64,000 nucleotides of DNA from Cephalopachus bancanus. Lineage: Eukaryota; Chordata; Mammalia; Primates; Tarsiidae. A model generated the notes under the pieces. The model ran no database searches. It was not told the DNA's origin and saw nothing but the letters and a program-made list of their open reading frames with translations. The stretch lies in NCBI GenBank assembly GCA_027257055.1, contig JAPVLO010001011.1:1-64000 (forward strand), written 5' to 3'. The translations under genes and the position numbers were made by a program. Positions 44,253-56,345 of this stretch are shown piece by piece. The first letter of the stretch is position 1. Each line of letters starts with the position of its first letter.

Positions 44253-47200
44253 GGAAAGAAAGAGGTTATGATACAGAGGCAAGTTTTCTTAGATAATTGA
44301 CAAAATACTTTTAGTTGTTACAGTTTAAAAAGAGAGAACTAACTCCTGTTACCATTTTAATTAAAACTTCCTTCCACTGGCACTATTGCAGATATTATAT
44401 AAGACAATGTAAGCACAGTTGTAGCTTTAAAGAGTGTGGGCCAGAATGAAGTACCCAGAACAAGGATGTGGAATCTGGGTTTTAATCCCCTACCTCACCA
44501 TTCATAGGCTGTGCAAGACTAAGCCAAAGGCTGGACCTCTTTGAAATGGAGTTGTCCATTTGTTCAAAAGAATCATGGTAGTGACCTCTTGCAAGCTCAC
44601 AAATTTATGCTAGGGTAAAATTAGATGTGTGGTTTCATGGCCTCTTAAAATATGCCATGAAAATGTGAAAAATTACTGCATAAGCAGCAGTATATATTAT
44701 AAATATTAAGCATATGTATATTTAGCGTGTTAATATTGAGATTGCATGAGGAGTTTCCTATGATTCTATTGATACTGACATTGTGTGATTATACACTCAC
44801 CTCCCTACACACACATATACACACAACACATACATGATCACACTCAAATGAAATATGAATGGCCATCTACATAAGGTATAATAGTTTGTGATATGTTCTA
44901 GAGTACTTTTTTAAAATCTCTGGACTTCACTCATGAGGGGGAGGAATGTAAAACTATGGTCTTAATGACAGGGAATATTTAAATAGAGAACAAAAAAGGT
45001 AAAGGAAATTAGAGATCCAATTATGCCGGCAGATTTATGGGAATTGTAAATACTGTTAAAACAGTATTAAAATAACTTCTGGAAGAGCATCTGAAACCAT
45101 AAAAGTAAATAGATTTCTCGTTCATAATTGTTTACCGAATTCTTTTTTGAATGAGTTGAAAATTTGGGGTCAATAGAATTTTCATTGAGAAAGTTAACTT
45201 ATTGATTGTCCAACATTCTTTTGACAGCATACAGCAATACAAATCCTAGGAGTAATGTCACACAGTTCTGTAATAGTAATTCTCTAAGCTCTACTGAGAC
45301 AGTAAATTCTTCTACAAGTAGAAAAAATACATTTTTATTACGCATCAAAAATAGATTTTTGCTATAACTTTTTAAGTGTTGAAATAGTTGAAGACACACA
45401 AGAGGTTTATAACTAGCTCAGAGAGTTCCCTGTATACCACTCATGTGATTTCCCCCAGTGATAACGTCTTTAAACACAGTGTAGTATCTAAACCAGGACA
45501 TTGATATTGACACCGTCCTATCAAAAATAGATTTTCATAATGGTGAAATTTCCCTCAGAAAATGAACTATAAATTATCATAGCATTTCAAGTCTCAAGCG
45601 TCACAATTGGATCAAGCTTTTATTATTAAAGGTTTAATTTGATTCCTCATGTAAACACATGTTGCCCTAAGTGTTTTCTTTTTTTAATTATAAGCATCTA
45701 AACCTGGATAATAGTACATTTTTGCTTACACTTGTATCCAAAAGTACTAATAGGCTCCACTTCAAAATATATTACTATTTTTTTAAAAACTCTGTGTTGC
45801 TTTCAAATAACACTTAGATCAATAAATTAGATCCTCATTGTTCCCTTAGAGGTGGCAGGCATTATTAAAATGTATTCTGCATTTTTTTTCTGTAATTATG
45901 TCTAATCACTGTGAATTGATGCTGTAGTAAAATACTTAATTAAAAACACATATTTGAGATATAAGTGGGAAACAAAGGAGAAACTCTCCTAGTTTGCTTC
46001 AAGTGACAGAAACTGATGGAAAGTTGAACTATATTAGACAAGATCAGCAGCCTGGAAAAAAAAATGTGTTGATAGGTAGAAAATGCAAAATATCTATAGA
46101 AATAGCCTGGCTTTAAAACAAAAGAAAGGGCTTCGTCATTGTGTACGCTTTTCCCCTTGCAGAATCGATTCTGAAAGATGTGGAGATCTCATAAATGTCT
46201 CCAAAGACCAGTTCGCAGCACCCAGGGAGTGAGGCTTTCTGAAAGAAATGCCTTCCCATGCCGTGTAAATGGTATGTGTCAAGGGGGAAAGGCCCCAGCT
46301 CTGTGTCGTGATTGAGCAGGGGCTGCTGTGGGCAGCTTCCTTTGTGTCCTGATCATTTACATGACTTAAACACAACAATGTGCTCCATCGTCAATAACAC
46401 AAGATGCTTTGCCATAGCAACAGTTTCAGAATGTGGCACAGCCTCGGTGGTATCCCCGAAACAGAAAAGTTCCCTAAAGAAACACTCCTTATGAATATGT
46501 TCAGAGATTTCTTTATTCCACTAGCCCTTGTTTCAGATTCCTCTGGGTTTAGGTTTTATTTGTTCAGCCCATCCTTCCTTTGCTCTATGAGAACAAGCTT
46601 TGGGCAGAAGTTGGGAAAGACACGACAGAGGGGTAAGAGGGTGGGAATACATGCTTGGCTATGATGGACATAGAATTCTTGAGAATATTCTCAGAAAACT
46701 ATTAACACTATCCAGGAAATCGTGTAAAACTCAGAAATGTAATGTATATCCTGAAGTCGTTGTTGGTTTCCTTGAAGGTCTGTAATTAATGGTCCTTTTA
46801 GTGTTTGCACATTTCACTCCTTTCTATCACAAGATGTGCATATTCTGTGACACACTTTAGACAATCATAAGGAAATGAACTCCACACTCAGTGCTATTAT
46901 CCAGAAGACACAGCACATATGTTATCAAAGCTGTGATCAAGCTCCAATATTTTCCTCTTATTTCAAGGTCATTTTCTGGCAAGATAAAATTTTCCTAGTA
47001 AGAAAGTACCCATCCTCCACCCACCCACTTTCTTTTTTAAAGTAATAGTTCTTTCTATAATTTTGAATCTACAATTGTTCTAGTAAAACCTTCAATGAAG
47101 AGGGTATAGCAGAGAAGAAAAATAGAAATAATTTTAATGATCAGTGATAACAGTTGAAATATATTTTGCTATGCAACATACAGTGGCATTTTTACCTTTA

Positions 47201-48154
47201 GGAGATAATTAGAACATTTGATAGTTTGGTTCAGTGGGAAGGAAATTCTTTACTTTGATATGTTTGTGCTTTTGAAAGATGCATCTTCTGTGGCATATGT
47301 GTGATGTTGTCCCCTTCCCTCATCTGTTCCCCTTCGTTGATTTCTGGGATATGGCCATCCCTTAACACTGGAGCTGCCTATAGTGATAGATGAGACTCTG
47401 GATCTGTGCACCTGACTCCATAGTAATCTATAAATTAGTGATGAGCTGGTAATAAAAAATCCTAAATGTCCTTGCTTCTCAGAGAGCTGCAGACCCCAGG
47501 GGTCGCCAAGCAATGGAAGATCAAACTGGACTCACCAGTGAAAACACAATTAATTATTTACACACATCAGCGTATGACATTGGTATCATTTGAATCAGGA
47601 GATCCTTTGTTTGCTACATTGCTACATTGATTTGTGCTCCAAAGACTGTAAGTTTGGATGTAACCTTATTCAGGCCAAAGCGGGGTGAGTAGATAGAGAG
47701 TGAATGATGAAAGGTGAGTGTTGAGTGTCAAATTTTATATGTATGCTAATATGAGGAAAGTGATGTTGGGGATTATAGTGATCTTTTAAGGAGTTTTGAA
47801 AATACAAAGATTATGTATGGGTACAGAGTGGAAAGAAAAGGGATAGAGCAGCAATTATAATTTTCTTATCTTGGTCCAGTAAAGGCAAATTAATTTAGCC
47901 AAAGCTGGGGAGAAGTCTCAAGAATGAAGGCCTTGTGAATAAAACTACACTGGAGAAACTTCAGCAACACCAGCGAGAAGTGGCTCCCACTCACGTCCTA
48001 TGTTTGCTCAGCCATCCTCTAAAATGATGTCTTGAGTGTAGCAGGGCTGGTGAGTTTCAGAAATTTGCAGAAACTTGGGGTCCTCTATCGTTGGCATGTT
48101 ATGCATTTTATGCATTAAATTGCACATTATGAGAATAAAGTACTTCCTCCTGAG
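44253..48154. other. Repeat-poor unique block
   Basis: A MIR-like sense trace lies at about 44440-44600 ('ggaatctgggttttaatccc'). A CpG-retaining segment lies at 46129-46460. An AC-rich patch lies at 44800-44840. No gene is recognised; open frames at 46136-46785 overlap on both strands without a domain. Confidence 0.45.
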
Positions 48155-48490
48155 TCGGGGTGCCTCTAATAATTAGCCTACTCAGAAGGCTGAGCAGATT
48201 CGGTTCTTTTTGTGAACCCGGGGATGAGAAACAAAAATCTTTATTTTTGTATGTTCTGTAATTTTCAAGGCTTTTTACAGTCGAAGGGCTGCTATTTGAA
48301 TGCTGCGGATTTTGTGGGCCGCTGCTCAACAATGGGGAATTTTCATTAAACTGAGCCAAAGCTAATTTTGAAGCAGTTCTAAGACATTCCCTATTAAGTA
48401 GAGAGAGGATTTGATTCCTTATCCTTCCTTTCATGCTTGAGGAATCCCAGAACCCTTTACAAAGCAATGACTGCAGTACTGGCTGCAAGC
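48155..48490. promoter_or_regulatory. Candidate regulatory element (CpG-retaining, SOX-like site)
   Basis: Six CpG dinucleotides lie at 48156-48321 outside any Alu, in an otherwise CpG-poor, AT-rich block. A SOX-like 'aacaatgg' lies at 48328-48335, and homeodomain-like 'taataattag' at 48168-48177. The minus-strand open frame 48108-48488 (126 codons) covers the same bases; it shows no domain. This is inference from composition. Confidence 0.25.
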
Positions 48491-48802
48491 TAAGGGAGCC
48501 TTATTCAAATGGTTAGCATGGCCTCTCAAATGCCAAAATTGCTAATTTTTTTTAAAGAAAATTCATTGTTCATAACTATTAAAACTGCATAACAATAATT
48601 TTCCACTCTTAGTTAGGTCATAGATATATAGAGAGATCTCCCTCCGGTAAGTTCAAATGCCTCAATTGCCCACTGTCCCAAAAGGTGGAGAGTAAACATG
48701 CATAATGTTTTATTTGTATGTACAAGTAAAGACTCAAAATTTTCTGGACCACACAGAATCTCTGTACAAGTTTTGGATCTAATCACTGCTTCTGTACTAA
48801 TT

Positions 48803-49226
48803 CCAAAAAAGTCAATAAAGTCTGAAGGCATTTGGCAATGGAACTAACCAATTTAAACTCTGTGCGTGCTTTAGCCTACAACCAAAAAGTCAATGTTTAA
48901 TAAATATTTGAACATAATTATTGGAACTTCCCTGGTTATCTTTATGAGTTGTACTTTGTTCTTACACAAATAACCAAGTCAAAGTATCATTTTCCCATAA
49001 AATTTTGCAAAATTATATTTAAATAGCTCCACATCACAAGAAATAAATTTATTGCCCTGTGGACCCTATGGATATTGGGCAAAGTGACTGATGCCCAATG
49101 TTATAGATTAATCAGATTATAACCAAAAATTCCCTTATATTCATCCTTGATTGGGTTACTCACGCACAGAGTTTAAGTTGGTTAGTTCCATTGCCAAATG
49201 CCTTCAGACTTCATTGACTTTTTTGG
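48803..49226. repeat. Inverted repeat with 66-nt arms and 292-nt spacer
   Basis: The left arm 48803-48868 begins 'ccaaaaaagtcaataaagtc' and ends 'ctctgtgcgtg'. The right arm 49161-49226 is its reverse complement, starting 'cacgcacagagtttaa' and ending 'gacttttttgg'. I count two mismatches over 66 nt. The spacer is unique AT-rich sequence. The arms do not match any family that I recognise, and I see no TSD outside them. Confidence 0.9.
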
Positions 49227-50617
49227 GAAAAAAGTCATCTAAGACTGTCAAAAGGAAGCAAATGCGGCCCAGTAGCAGCATTTATCCTAGTCACCAACCA
49301 AGTGGCTGGTTCTGATCATCATTAAATTATGGCATTATTTTCCCTCCTAAATTGTTGTCATCACCTTCATAGGTCCAGCTCCTTTTTGCATAAGGCATTT
49401 GGTTATTGTCTTTGTTTGGGTTCCCCTGGATGCAGACCTTGAGAAAAAATTTCGGGGGCATGTAATTTATTTGGGTGAGATAGTTAAAGGAGGGAAGAAA
49501 ACCAATTTTTAAAATGGGTTATCAATTAAGTTATCACTATGGGCAACTGGAGCTTAATCCCATTGGATAACTCTGAGAACCAATGGAAAACATACTTCTA
49601 AGTGGTTTTGTATCTGAGGGATGGGAGAGCTTGGGTATTTATGCAACAACTCTGGTCAGTCACTGAATGAGGAATGCAAAGGGGTAGGAGTAGAAGACTT
49701 GAATTCTCCCACTTCTGGCCTGCCATATGCAAGCAAACTTGGCTTCAGCACCAGCAAAAACTCTGGCAAAAAGACATAGAGACTGACAGTTGGATATCAG
49801 GCTATTGGACATAGAAACGCAAAGGCACAGGAGAATATGAGCAGAGCATTGGCCTACCTGGTTGATACTTTTGAGAACCAACTTCATTGTCTACATCCCC
49901 AAAGGCAACAAACACACACCACAAGTCACTGCAACAGCCTTGTCGATATTCTTCCACCAGGAAGACATAATTTCCCCATGAGTTGTCTTTTGAAACAATA
50001 ACTATCTACTTCTACTGTATACAACTTATCACCTGGATATGAGAGCTCAAAGAGACTCATCTACCTTTCCAGGTCCAGCTCTATCTCAGACAGAAGACAA
50101 ACCAGAAGGGTAAGAACGTGGGAATCTGAAGCTCATGGAACAGAACAGCTCAGAGAGGGTCCGGATCTAGGAAGGAAGCTGACTGCTGGCATTTGGCAAG
50201 GGATAGCTCTTCTATTTACAGAAGTTCTGCACAGACAAATGTAGAGGGGTGTCAGTAGGTCTGGCAATTCGTGACAGATGGAGAGTCGTATAGTCAAGCT
50301 GTTGGCATTGAGAAGAGCCAAGAGGAGGTGGCAGGTCCAGACCCTTGGCAAAGGCCGTGGGAAGGGGGCCAACCCAGCAGGTGTGGGCATGGAAAGGAGG
50401 GAGGAGAAGGGTTTTTGCAGTTTGTGAGGACAAAGCACAGGTGGTTAGTGTCAATGTTGGGGTTAAAAGGAAAAGCTTGGGATTCAGGGACATAGTTTAA
50501 GTCGCAGAATAAACTAAACTAATGAACAGGGCACCAAGCCAAGAAATCCCATGGTTTTAGTTAGAACTTGTTTCATCATAAATGGCAAAAAAATATATTT
50601 TATTTTAGGAAAAAATT

Positions 50618-50618
<1 letters not shown>
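49227..50618. other. Unique sequence, no gene seen
   Basis: GC is somewhat higher at 50140-50450. Overlapping open frames on both strands there have no domain. Confidence 0.4.

Positions 50619-50675
<57 letters not shown>
50619..50675. repeat. (TG)n microsatellite
   Basis: About 28 uninterrupted TG units, the longest pure dinucleotide run in the window. Confidence 0.95.
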
Positions 50676-50677
<2 letters not shown>

Positions 50678-50689
50678 TTATCGGGTATC

Positions 50690-51165
50690 CAATGCCCTTA
50701 ACAATCCATCCAAAAATGTTTTGGCTTACAACAATCTCTAGCTCATAATTCTGTGGGACAGCAGTTAGCTAGACTCAGCTGGGTGATTCTTCTGCTTGTC
50801 TCACCTGGGATCACTCATGTGTCTGAAGTCAGCTGTCAGGTCAGCTGGGGGCTGAAGGGTCTAGGAAGCTTCAGCTGAGAAACTTGTAGATGGTCTGCAT
50901 AATCTCTGCTCCACCTGGTCTCATCCTTCAGGTGGCCAGCCTGGACCACTTCATCTGATAATGGAAGGTTCCCAGCAGCAAGAGAGGGCAAGTCCCAAAG
51001 CACAGACACTTTAAACCTCTACCTGCTTCATGTTTGCTAATGCTCCATTGGCCAGTGAGAATCATATGGCCACACCCAGATTCAAGAAGTGGTTTGATTT
51101 TACTTTTTGATGGAATTTGTGACCAATTCATCCCATCTACTACTGGAGGGCAACTGAAGATATGC
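50690..51165 (+). mobile_element. Old LTR-like repeat, probably MaLR type
   Basis: 'tagctcataattctgtggga', 'ctcagctgggtgattcttct', 'cacctgggatcactcatgtg' and 'tgtcaggtcagctgggggct' have the order of an old mammalian LTR. The right end is unclear. Confidence 0.5.
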
Positions 51166-51994
51166 AGAAACAGGAATACAATGATGATAGAATAACCTCT
51201 CTGCTTCTTACTTTGTCTATTCTTTCTCTCTACCAACTTTAGTCTTGTGGGCCAGCTGTCTTGATAAGGCAGGAGCTCTGGATCACTTTCAGCTCTTGGG
51301 CTTACATCCTCACTGCATCATAACCTGAGAGGAAAGCACTCTCTTCTGTTATGCCCAATTAAGAAATTCCTTAGACTAGAGTGGACTGGGCTGGCTTGTA
51401 CATTAGGGGTTGGAGAGGGACGGCTCATATTCAATCCAGATGATAGAGAAAGGGGGGAAGAACTGTTCCCCCAGTGTTTTCTTTGCCTTTTTCTGGTTTA
51501 ATTTTTTTGTTTGTCGTGTTCTGTGTTTTTTGTTTGGTTTTGTTTTGTTTTTCCTGTTTCTTGATTTTCTTTTTAATTTGTTTTGGTTCACATACAGAAA
51601 AATGTTATAGAAGGTAATTTTGGGGGGATCTTACATATCTGTTATTCTGCCTTCCAACTTGAAGGAAAATTTGTCTGGGTATGAAATTCTACAAAATTTG
51701 CCTCGATTTTAACTTTGGACTTTTATTCCTTTTTTAAAAAAATTTATGCTCTCACAGTTTTAATGTTCAGGAGACTTTTCTAATTTTTGGAACGTACCCT
51801 TCATCTGTTACCCTGCTCCTGTTTCATGGCATATTATATATTATGTCTTACTCCGAAGATATTAATTATAGTATGTGAAACAGTTTTCTCTGTACTCTGA
51901 TTTTCCTCTTTTTTTTTTTTTTTCCTGCATCTTTGGTCTATATCTTTCATAGTGCCACTCTGAAAACATGCTGATATTTTTGATAACTTTTTTG
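51166..51994. other. Unique sequence with GTTTT-rich patch
   Basis: A T/G-rich low-complexity patch lies at 51480-51600 and a poly-T run at 51910-51924. The open frames at 51403-51610 are caused by the patch. Confidence 0.5.
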
Positions 51995-52425
51995 TCATTC
52001 ACAATAGCCAAAAAGTGGAAACAACCCAAATGTCTATCAATTAATGAAGGGATAAACACAATGTAGTATATCCATACAGTGGAATATTATTCAGCCCCAA
52101 AAAGGAATGAAGTACTGTCAACATTATGCTAAGTGAAATAAGCCAGATACAAAAGGTCATATGCTAGATAATGCTATTTATATAAAATGTCCTGAATAGG
52201 CAAATCCAGAAACAGGCAGTAGATTAGTGGTTGACAGGGGATGGGGGAGACTGATGGCCACAGATGCAGGGTATTTTTTTTGGTGATGGAAATGTTCTAG
52301 AATTAGACAATAGTGACAGTTACACAACACTGTGAATATACTAAAAAGATCACTGAATTGTTAGTTTTAAAACCATGAATCTTATATGAATTACATCTCA
52401 ATTTTTTTTAATTGCAAAAAACCAA
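51995..52425 (+). mobile_element. Old L1M 3' end, sense
   Basis: 'attcacaatagccaaaaagt', 'ggaaacaacccaaatgtcta', 'cattatgctaagtgaaataa', 'aaatgtcctgaataggcaaa' and 'aattacatctcaat'. The same family as 43640-44252. Confidence 0.85.
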
Positions 52426-52485
52426 ACCCAAACATAATACCTTCTTTGATGGGCACTTGGAGCCATCTTTAAATTGGTAACTTTT

Positions 52486-53870
52486 CAGGAGGTATTACAC
52501 TTCCAGACTTCAAACTTTATTATAAGGCTACAGTAACCAAACAGCCTGGCATTGGTACAAGAACAGGCACACAGACCAATGGAATAGGATAGAGATTCCG
52601 GAAGCAAAGCCTCAATTTCTCAACCAACTCATCTTTGACAAAGCCTCCAACAAAAACTACTAGGGAGAGGAGAACCTATTCAGTAAATGGTGCTGGGGAA
52701 ACTGGCTGATCACATGCAGAAGATTGAAACAGGGCCCCTACCTATCACCATACACAAAAATTCACTCTAAATGGATCAAAGACCTAAATGTAAAACCTCA
52801 AACTATAAGAATCTTAGAAAATGCAGGAGACACCCTTATGGAAATTGGAACTGGCAACCAATTCCTATTCGGAACCCTAAATGCCCTTAACTTAAGAAAT
52901 AAGACAAGTGGGACCTCATCAAACTAATGAGCTTCTGCAAAGCAAAAGAAACCATCAAGGGAGCATGGAGACAGTTCACAGAATGGGAAAAAATATTTGC
53001 TAACTGTATATCTGACAAAGTCCTAACATCTAGGATCTACAAGGAACTCAAATGCACCAAAAGGGAAAAAAAAAACAAAACAGCCCCATTGAAAAATGAG
53101 TAAAAGACTTGAATAGACACTTCTCCAAAGAAGATATATGGGCAGCCAACAGACACATGAAAAAGTGCTCAGCCTCACTCATCATCAGAGAAACGCAAAT
53201 CAAAACCACATTGAGATACCACCTAACCCCAGTAAGAATGGCCATCATTAATAAAACAAACAACAACAGATGCTGGCAAGGTTGCAGAGAAAAAGGAACA
53301 CTTCTACACTACTGGTGGGAATGCAAACTAGTACAACCTCTTTGGAAGACAGTGTGGCGGTATCTGAAAGAACTAGAAATTGACCTTCCATATGACCCAG
53401 CAATTCCCCTATTGGGAATATACCTGGAAGAACTCAAATCATTCTACAAAAAAGATACCTGCACACGTATGTTTGTTGTAGCTCTATTCACAATAGCAAA
53501 AACATGGAACCAACCATGTTGCCCACTGAAGCTGGACTGGATGAAAAAAATGTGGTACATATACACAATGGAATATTATGTAGCCACTTGGATGGATTTA
53601 GAGTTGATCATACTCATAGATCTATCACAGAAACAAGGAACAAAATACCATATATTCTCACTCATAAGTGGATCTTAAACAATTATAATACTATAAGAAA
53701 GCAATTGGCAGTAGTGGGAAACTGTCGGTGGGGGTGGGATTGGCAGTTGAGGGGAACTGCTAGAAGAGGGAGGGCCATACCTCATCAACAAGGGTACCTG
53801 CATAATGAATATGTGTATACCTAACCCTGAATTGTACCCCACATCTTTATAATAAAAAATAAAATAAAAT
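52486..53870 (+). mobile_element. Lineage-specific L1, sense, 5'-truncated (1.4 kb)
   Basis: It runs from inside ORF2 ('caggaggtattacac', equivalent to 24070 in the twin-primed copy) to the end of the 3' UTR and an A-rich tail with AAAAT units. The 3' UTR contains 'cctcatcaacaagggtacct' and 'ctgaattgtaccccacatct'. It carries an internal deletion in the ORF2 end near 53581. Confidence 0.95.
53109..53678 (+). pseudogene. L1 ORF2 C-terminal end with intact frame
   Basis: A 189-codon open frame from the C-terminal third of L1 ORF2. The order is [21 protein letters not shown], the cysteine-rich knuckle (CWQGC near residue 55, then H and C in LLHYWWEC), then [29 protein letters not shown] and [10 protein letters not shown], and the natural C-terminus SLISGS. 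The knuckle in ORF2 helps RNA binding and retrotransposition. About 11 codons are missing after MEYY compared with the copy at 23171. The N-terminal endonuclease and RT domains are absent; upstream ORF2 text has stops, for example just before 53109. Not functional. Confidence 0.9.
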
Positions 53871-53885
53871 AAATTAGTGACTTTT

Positions 53886-54400
53886 TATTTTGATGTCATT
53901 CCAAACCTAACAAAATTTGAAAGAATATTACAAAGGACCCCCATACATCTCTTACCCAGAAATATCAATTGTTTACATTTGGCCCTGTGTGTTTTTTTAT
54001 TCACTGTCAAAAATAGATAATATTTTCTGAACTCTTTGAGACTAAATACTTTAGTGTATATTTCCTAAAACAAGGGCATTCACGTATGTAATCACAGAAC
54101 AGCTGCCAAATTCAAGAAATTTAACTTTGATGACACTGTTATCCAGAGTCCATTCAAATGTCATCAGTTGTCCAAATCATGTTCTTTATAGTTGTTTTCC
54201 CACTCCAGAAGTCAATTTAGAATCACCCGTTGCATTTAGTTGTCTTGTCTTTTTAGTATTTTTAAAAATCTCAAACCATTTCTTAGCTTTTTTTGTATTT
54301 TTTTACCTTGAGATTTTTTAAATTTGAGTTTTCTGAGGTCTCATTATTAGATTCAGGTTATGCAAGTTTGACAGGAATACCAGTGAAGTGAGGACAGCTC
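53886..54400. mobile_element. Old L1-type fragment
   Basis: 'caaaggacccccatacatct', 'ggcattcacgtatgtaatca', 'gttgcatttagttgtcttgt' and 'tagattcaggttatgcaagt' belong to a common old repeat that I associate with L1M 5' sequence. The class assignment and strand are uncertain. Confidence 0.45.
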
Positions 54401-55349
54401 ATATTTAAGAGCGAGACGCTCCAATATTGTGGGAAATGCTGTGTGCACGGGCAAGGCTTGGTGAGTTGTGGGCTACACTATAGGACATTGGGCAGGAATT
54501 GGCCTTATTTGTTGTAAGGCTCTCACTGTCTTTTTTTTTTTTTTAGTAGGTATTTTCTTTTGGATCAGGGGCATAGCCTAGCATTTAGCATACTGAGATC
54601 TGAATGAGAGAAGGCTGCTGAAATTATGTATTGTTTTTCATGAACCTAATTCCACTTGTTTCAATTCTACACAATTGCTTTCAGCTTCATCTGCTGACTT
54701 TTAGTCCAAGTTCGTCTGGTTCAACTCCTTTAGGAAGTAAACTTTGAAAGTTCTGCCCAATTGGGGAAGGGGGAATCCCCTAACTAGACAGGTTTGGGGA
54801 TCCAACTCCCTCTTATATGGACTTTCAACTGACCTCCTTTTTTTCAGCTTCCTTTCATACTAGCATACAGAGGTAGCTGTGCCTCCAATTCCCAAGGCTT
54901 TAGCTGGCTTCTTAATTCCCATTGACCCACAATATTTAATTTTAGTTTGCCATCAGGGTCATCTGTTTATTTTCCAGCTTCCAGAATATTGTGAGCCCTT
55001 TCTATCTTCTCTGGTCACCTTTTCTGCTTCCTTGTCTTTGTACTTGTAGGTATATATTCTCTTCATTCTATTCCTGTCATTTTTAGTGGAGGTGTGAGGA
55101 CAGAGGTAATGGGCGTTCAATCTGCCATATTTCTGTGTCTATGTTTTTTCTTTTCATTTGATCGTTTAAAGATAACTGTGTTTACTATGTGAAAGTTCTT
55201 GTTATGTGCTGTGGGAGGACTAAAGGCAAGTCAGAGACACATCCAGACCTTACACATTGTACAGCTGAGTAGCACTGAGAGTACACAGATATAAACCATG
55301 CAGAACATGCTATCCTGTGGGCCTTGCTTAAGACAGGCCCAGAGTTTAA
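54401..55349. other. Unique sequence, no gene seen
   Basis: No repeat or gene recognised. Confidence 0.4.
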
Positions 55350-55530
55350 AGTGATTATCTACTATACATCAGGCATGTGAATAAAACAATGTTAACAAAT
55401 AATTTTAATCTCAACAATTTGTGATGAAAGTGTTTGCATTTTGTTGAGGAGGAAATTTGGGCAGAGATTGTTAAATAACAGAACAGGATTCATAGCCAAG
55501 TCAATCAGACTCTAACACCAAGGTTTTTCC
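55350..55530 (-). mobile_element. MIR SINE, antisense
   Basis: 'tatacatcaggcatgtgaat', 'aattttaatctcaacaattt' and 'gaggaggaaatttgggcaga' follow MIR in antisense. Confidence 0.6.
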
Positions 55531-55592
55531 ACTACATCCTGGTGTCACTCCACAAATGTACATTATGTGAGCTGAGAGACTCCTATGTCACA

Positions 55593-55672
55593 CTTTCCTT
55601 GTGCCACTGCACTCTAACATGGGTAACAGAGTGAGACCTAGGCTCAAAATGTTAACAACAACAACAATAAAA
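55593..55672 (+). mobile_element. Alu right-arm end fragment
   Basis: 'cttgtgccactgcactctaa' and 'catgggtaacagagtgagac' followed by an AAC-rich tail. Only the end of an Alu monomer. Confidence 0.75.
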
Positions 55673-55674
55673 GT

Positions 55675-55995
55675 GTCTAGAATGACCTTTTGGAAAAGAT
55701 AAGTATTGAGCAGACATCTGAAGAAACTGAAGATGCAAATTATGCTGACATCCTGGAGGTGGGAACTACAGGCAGAAAGAACAGCAAGTGCAAAGGCCTG
55801 AGATGGGAGCATGTGGTATCTGTGAAGGACTGACAGGGCCCCAGAGTGGTGAGAGCAGTGGGAGTAGGGTGAATAGGAGAGGACCAGGTCACAGTAGGGA
55901 TGGCCTCTGAAAGCCTTGTGAGTACTGTATGGACTTTGGTTTTAACTCTTGTGCAATGGGACCCACTGAAGAGTTTTGAGCAGAAGAGTTCAAAA
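55675..55995 (-). mobile_element. L2 fragment, antisense, left of a Tigger insertion
   Basis: 'aacagcaagtgcaaaggcct', 'gtatggactttggttttaac' and 'gaagagttttgagcagaaga' match antisense L2. It resumes at 56346 after the DNA transposon. Confidence 0.75.
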
Positions 55996-56345
55996 GAATT
56001 ACATTAACTCCCCTACATACAAACATTCAAGTTGTGAACTTTCAATGATGTGAACGTGCCTTCACATGTCCAATAACGTAATTTAATTCACTTGTCTGAT
56101 GTACATTGTCACATGCACGCATCCACTACAAGTGGTTGTGCTTTTGTGTACTTTAAAGGAGTGTATAGAGTTCAGTAGTACAGTATCTTTATTTCAAGCC
56201 CAGAATGTCTGGAAGGAAGTGTAAAAGCAGCAGTGATATATTTGGTACTGTATAACCAATTGTGTTAGTTGAGTACCTTATGGACAAATTGGACTTATTA
56301 ATGCACTCTTGGAATGAAATTTGTTCACATGGAGGAGACTTACTG
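55996..56345 (+). mobile_element. Tigger-like miniature DNA transposon
   Basis: It begins 'actcccctacatacaaacat' and ends 'gttcacatggaggagactta', which are imperfect inverted repeats. The internal text 'acgtgccttcacatgtccaa' and 'caagtggttgtgcttttgtg' is of TcMar-Tigger type. Near the right end, 'atgtctggaaggaagtgtaa' (56205-56224) preserves the first codons of a transposase (MSGRKCKSSSDI), with a stop soon after. It is therefore an internally deleted derivative of an autonomous element. Confidence 0.75.

Larger units (their letters stand above)
52471..53885. repeat. TSD pair around a 5'-truncated L1
   Basis: 'aaattggtaactttt' (52471-52485) and 'aaattagtgactttt' (53871-53885) match at 13 of 15 positions and bound the L1. 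Confidence 0.8.

Noticed and set aside
48108..48488. 126-codon open frame on the minus strand
   Set aside because: No domain. The composition fits a non-coding regulatory candidate better than a coding exon; conservation of codons would be needed.
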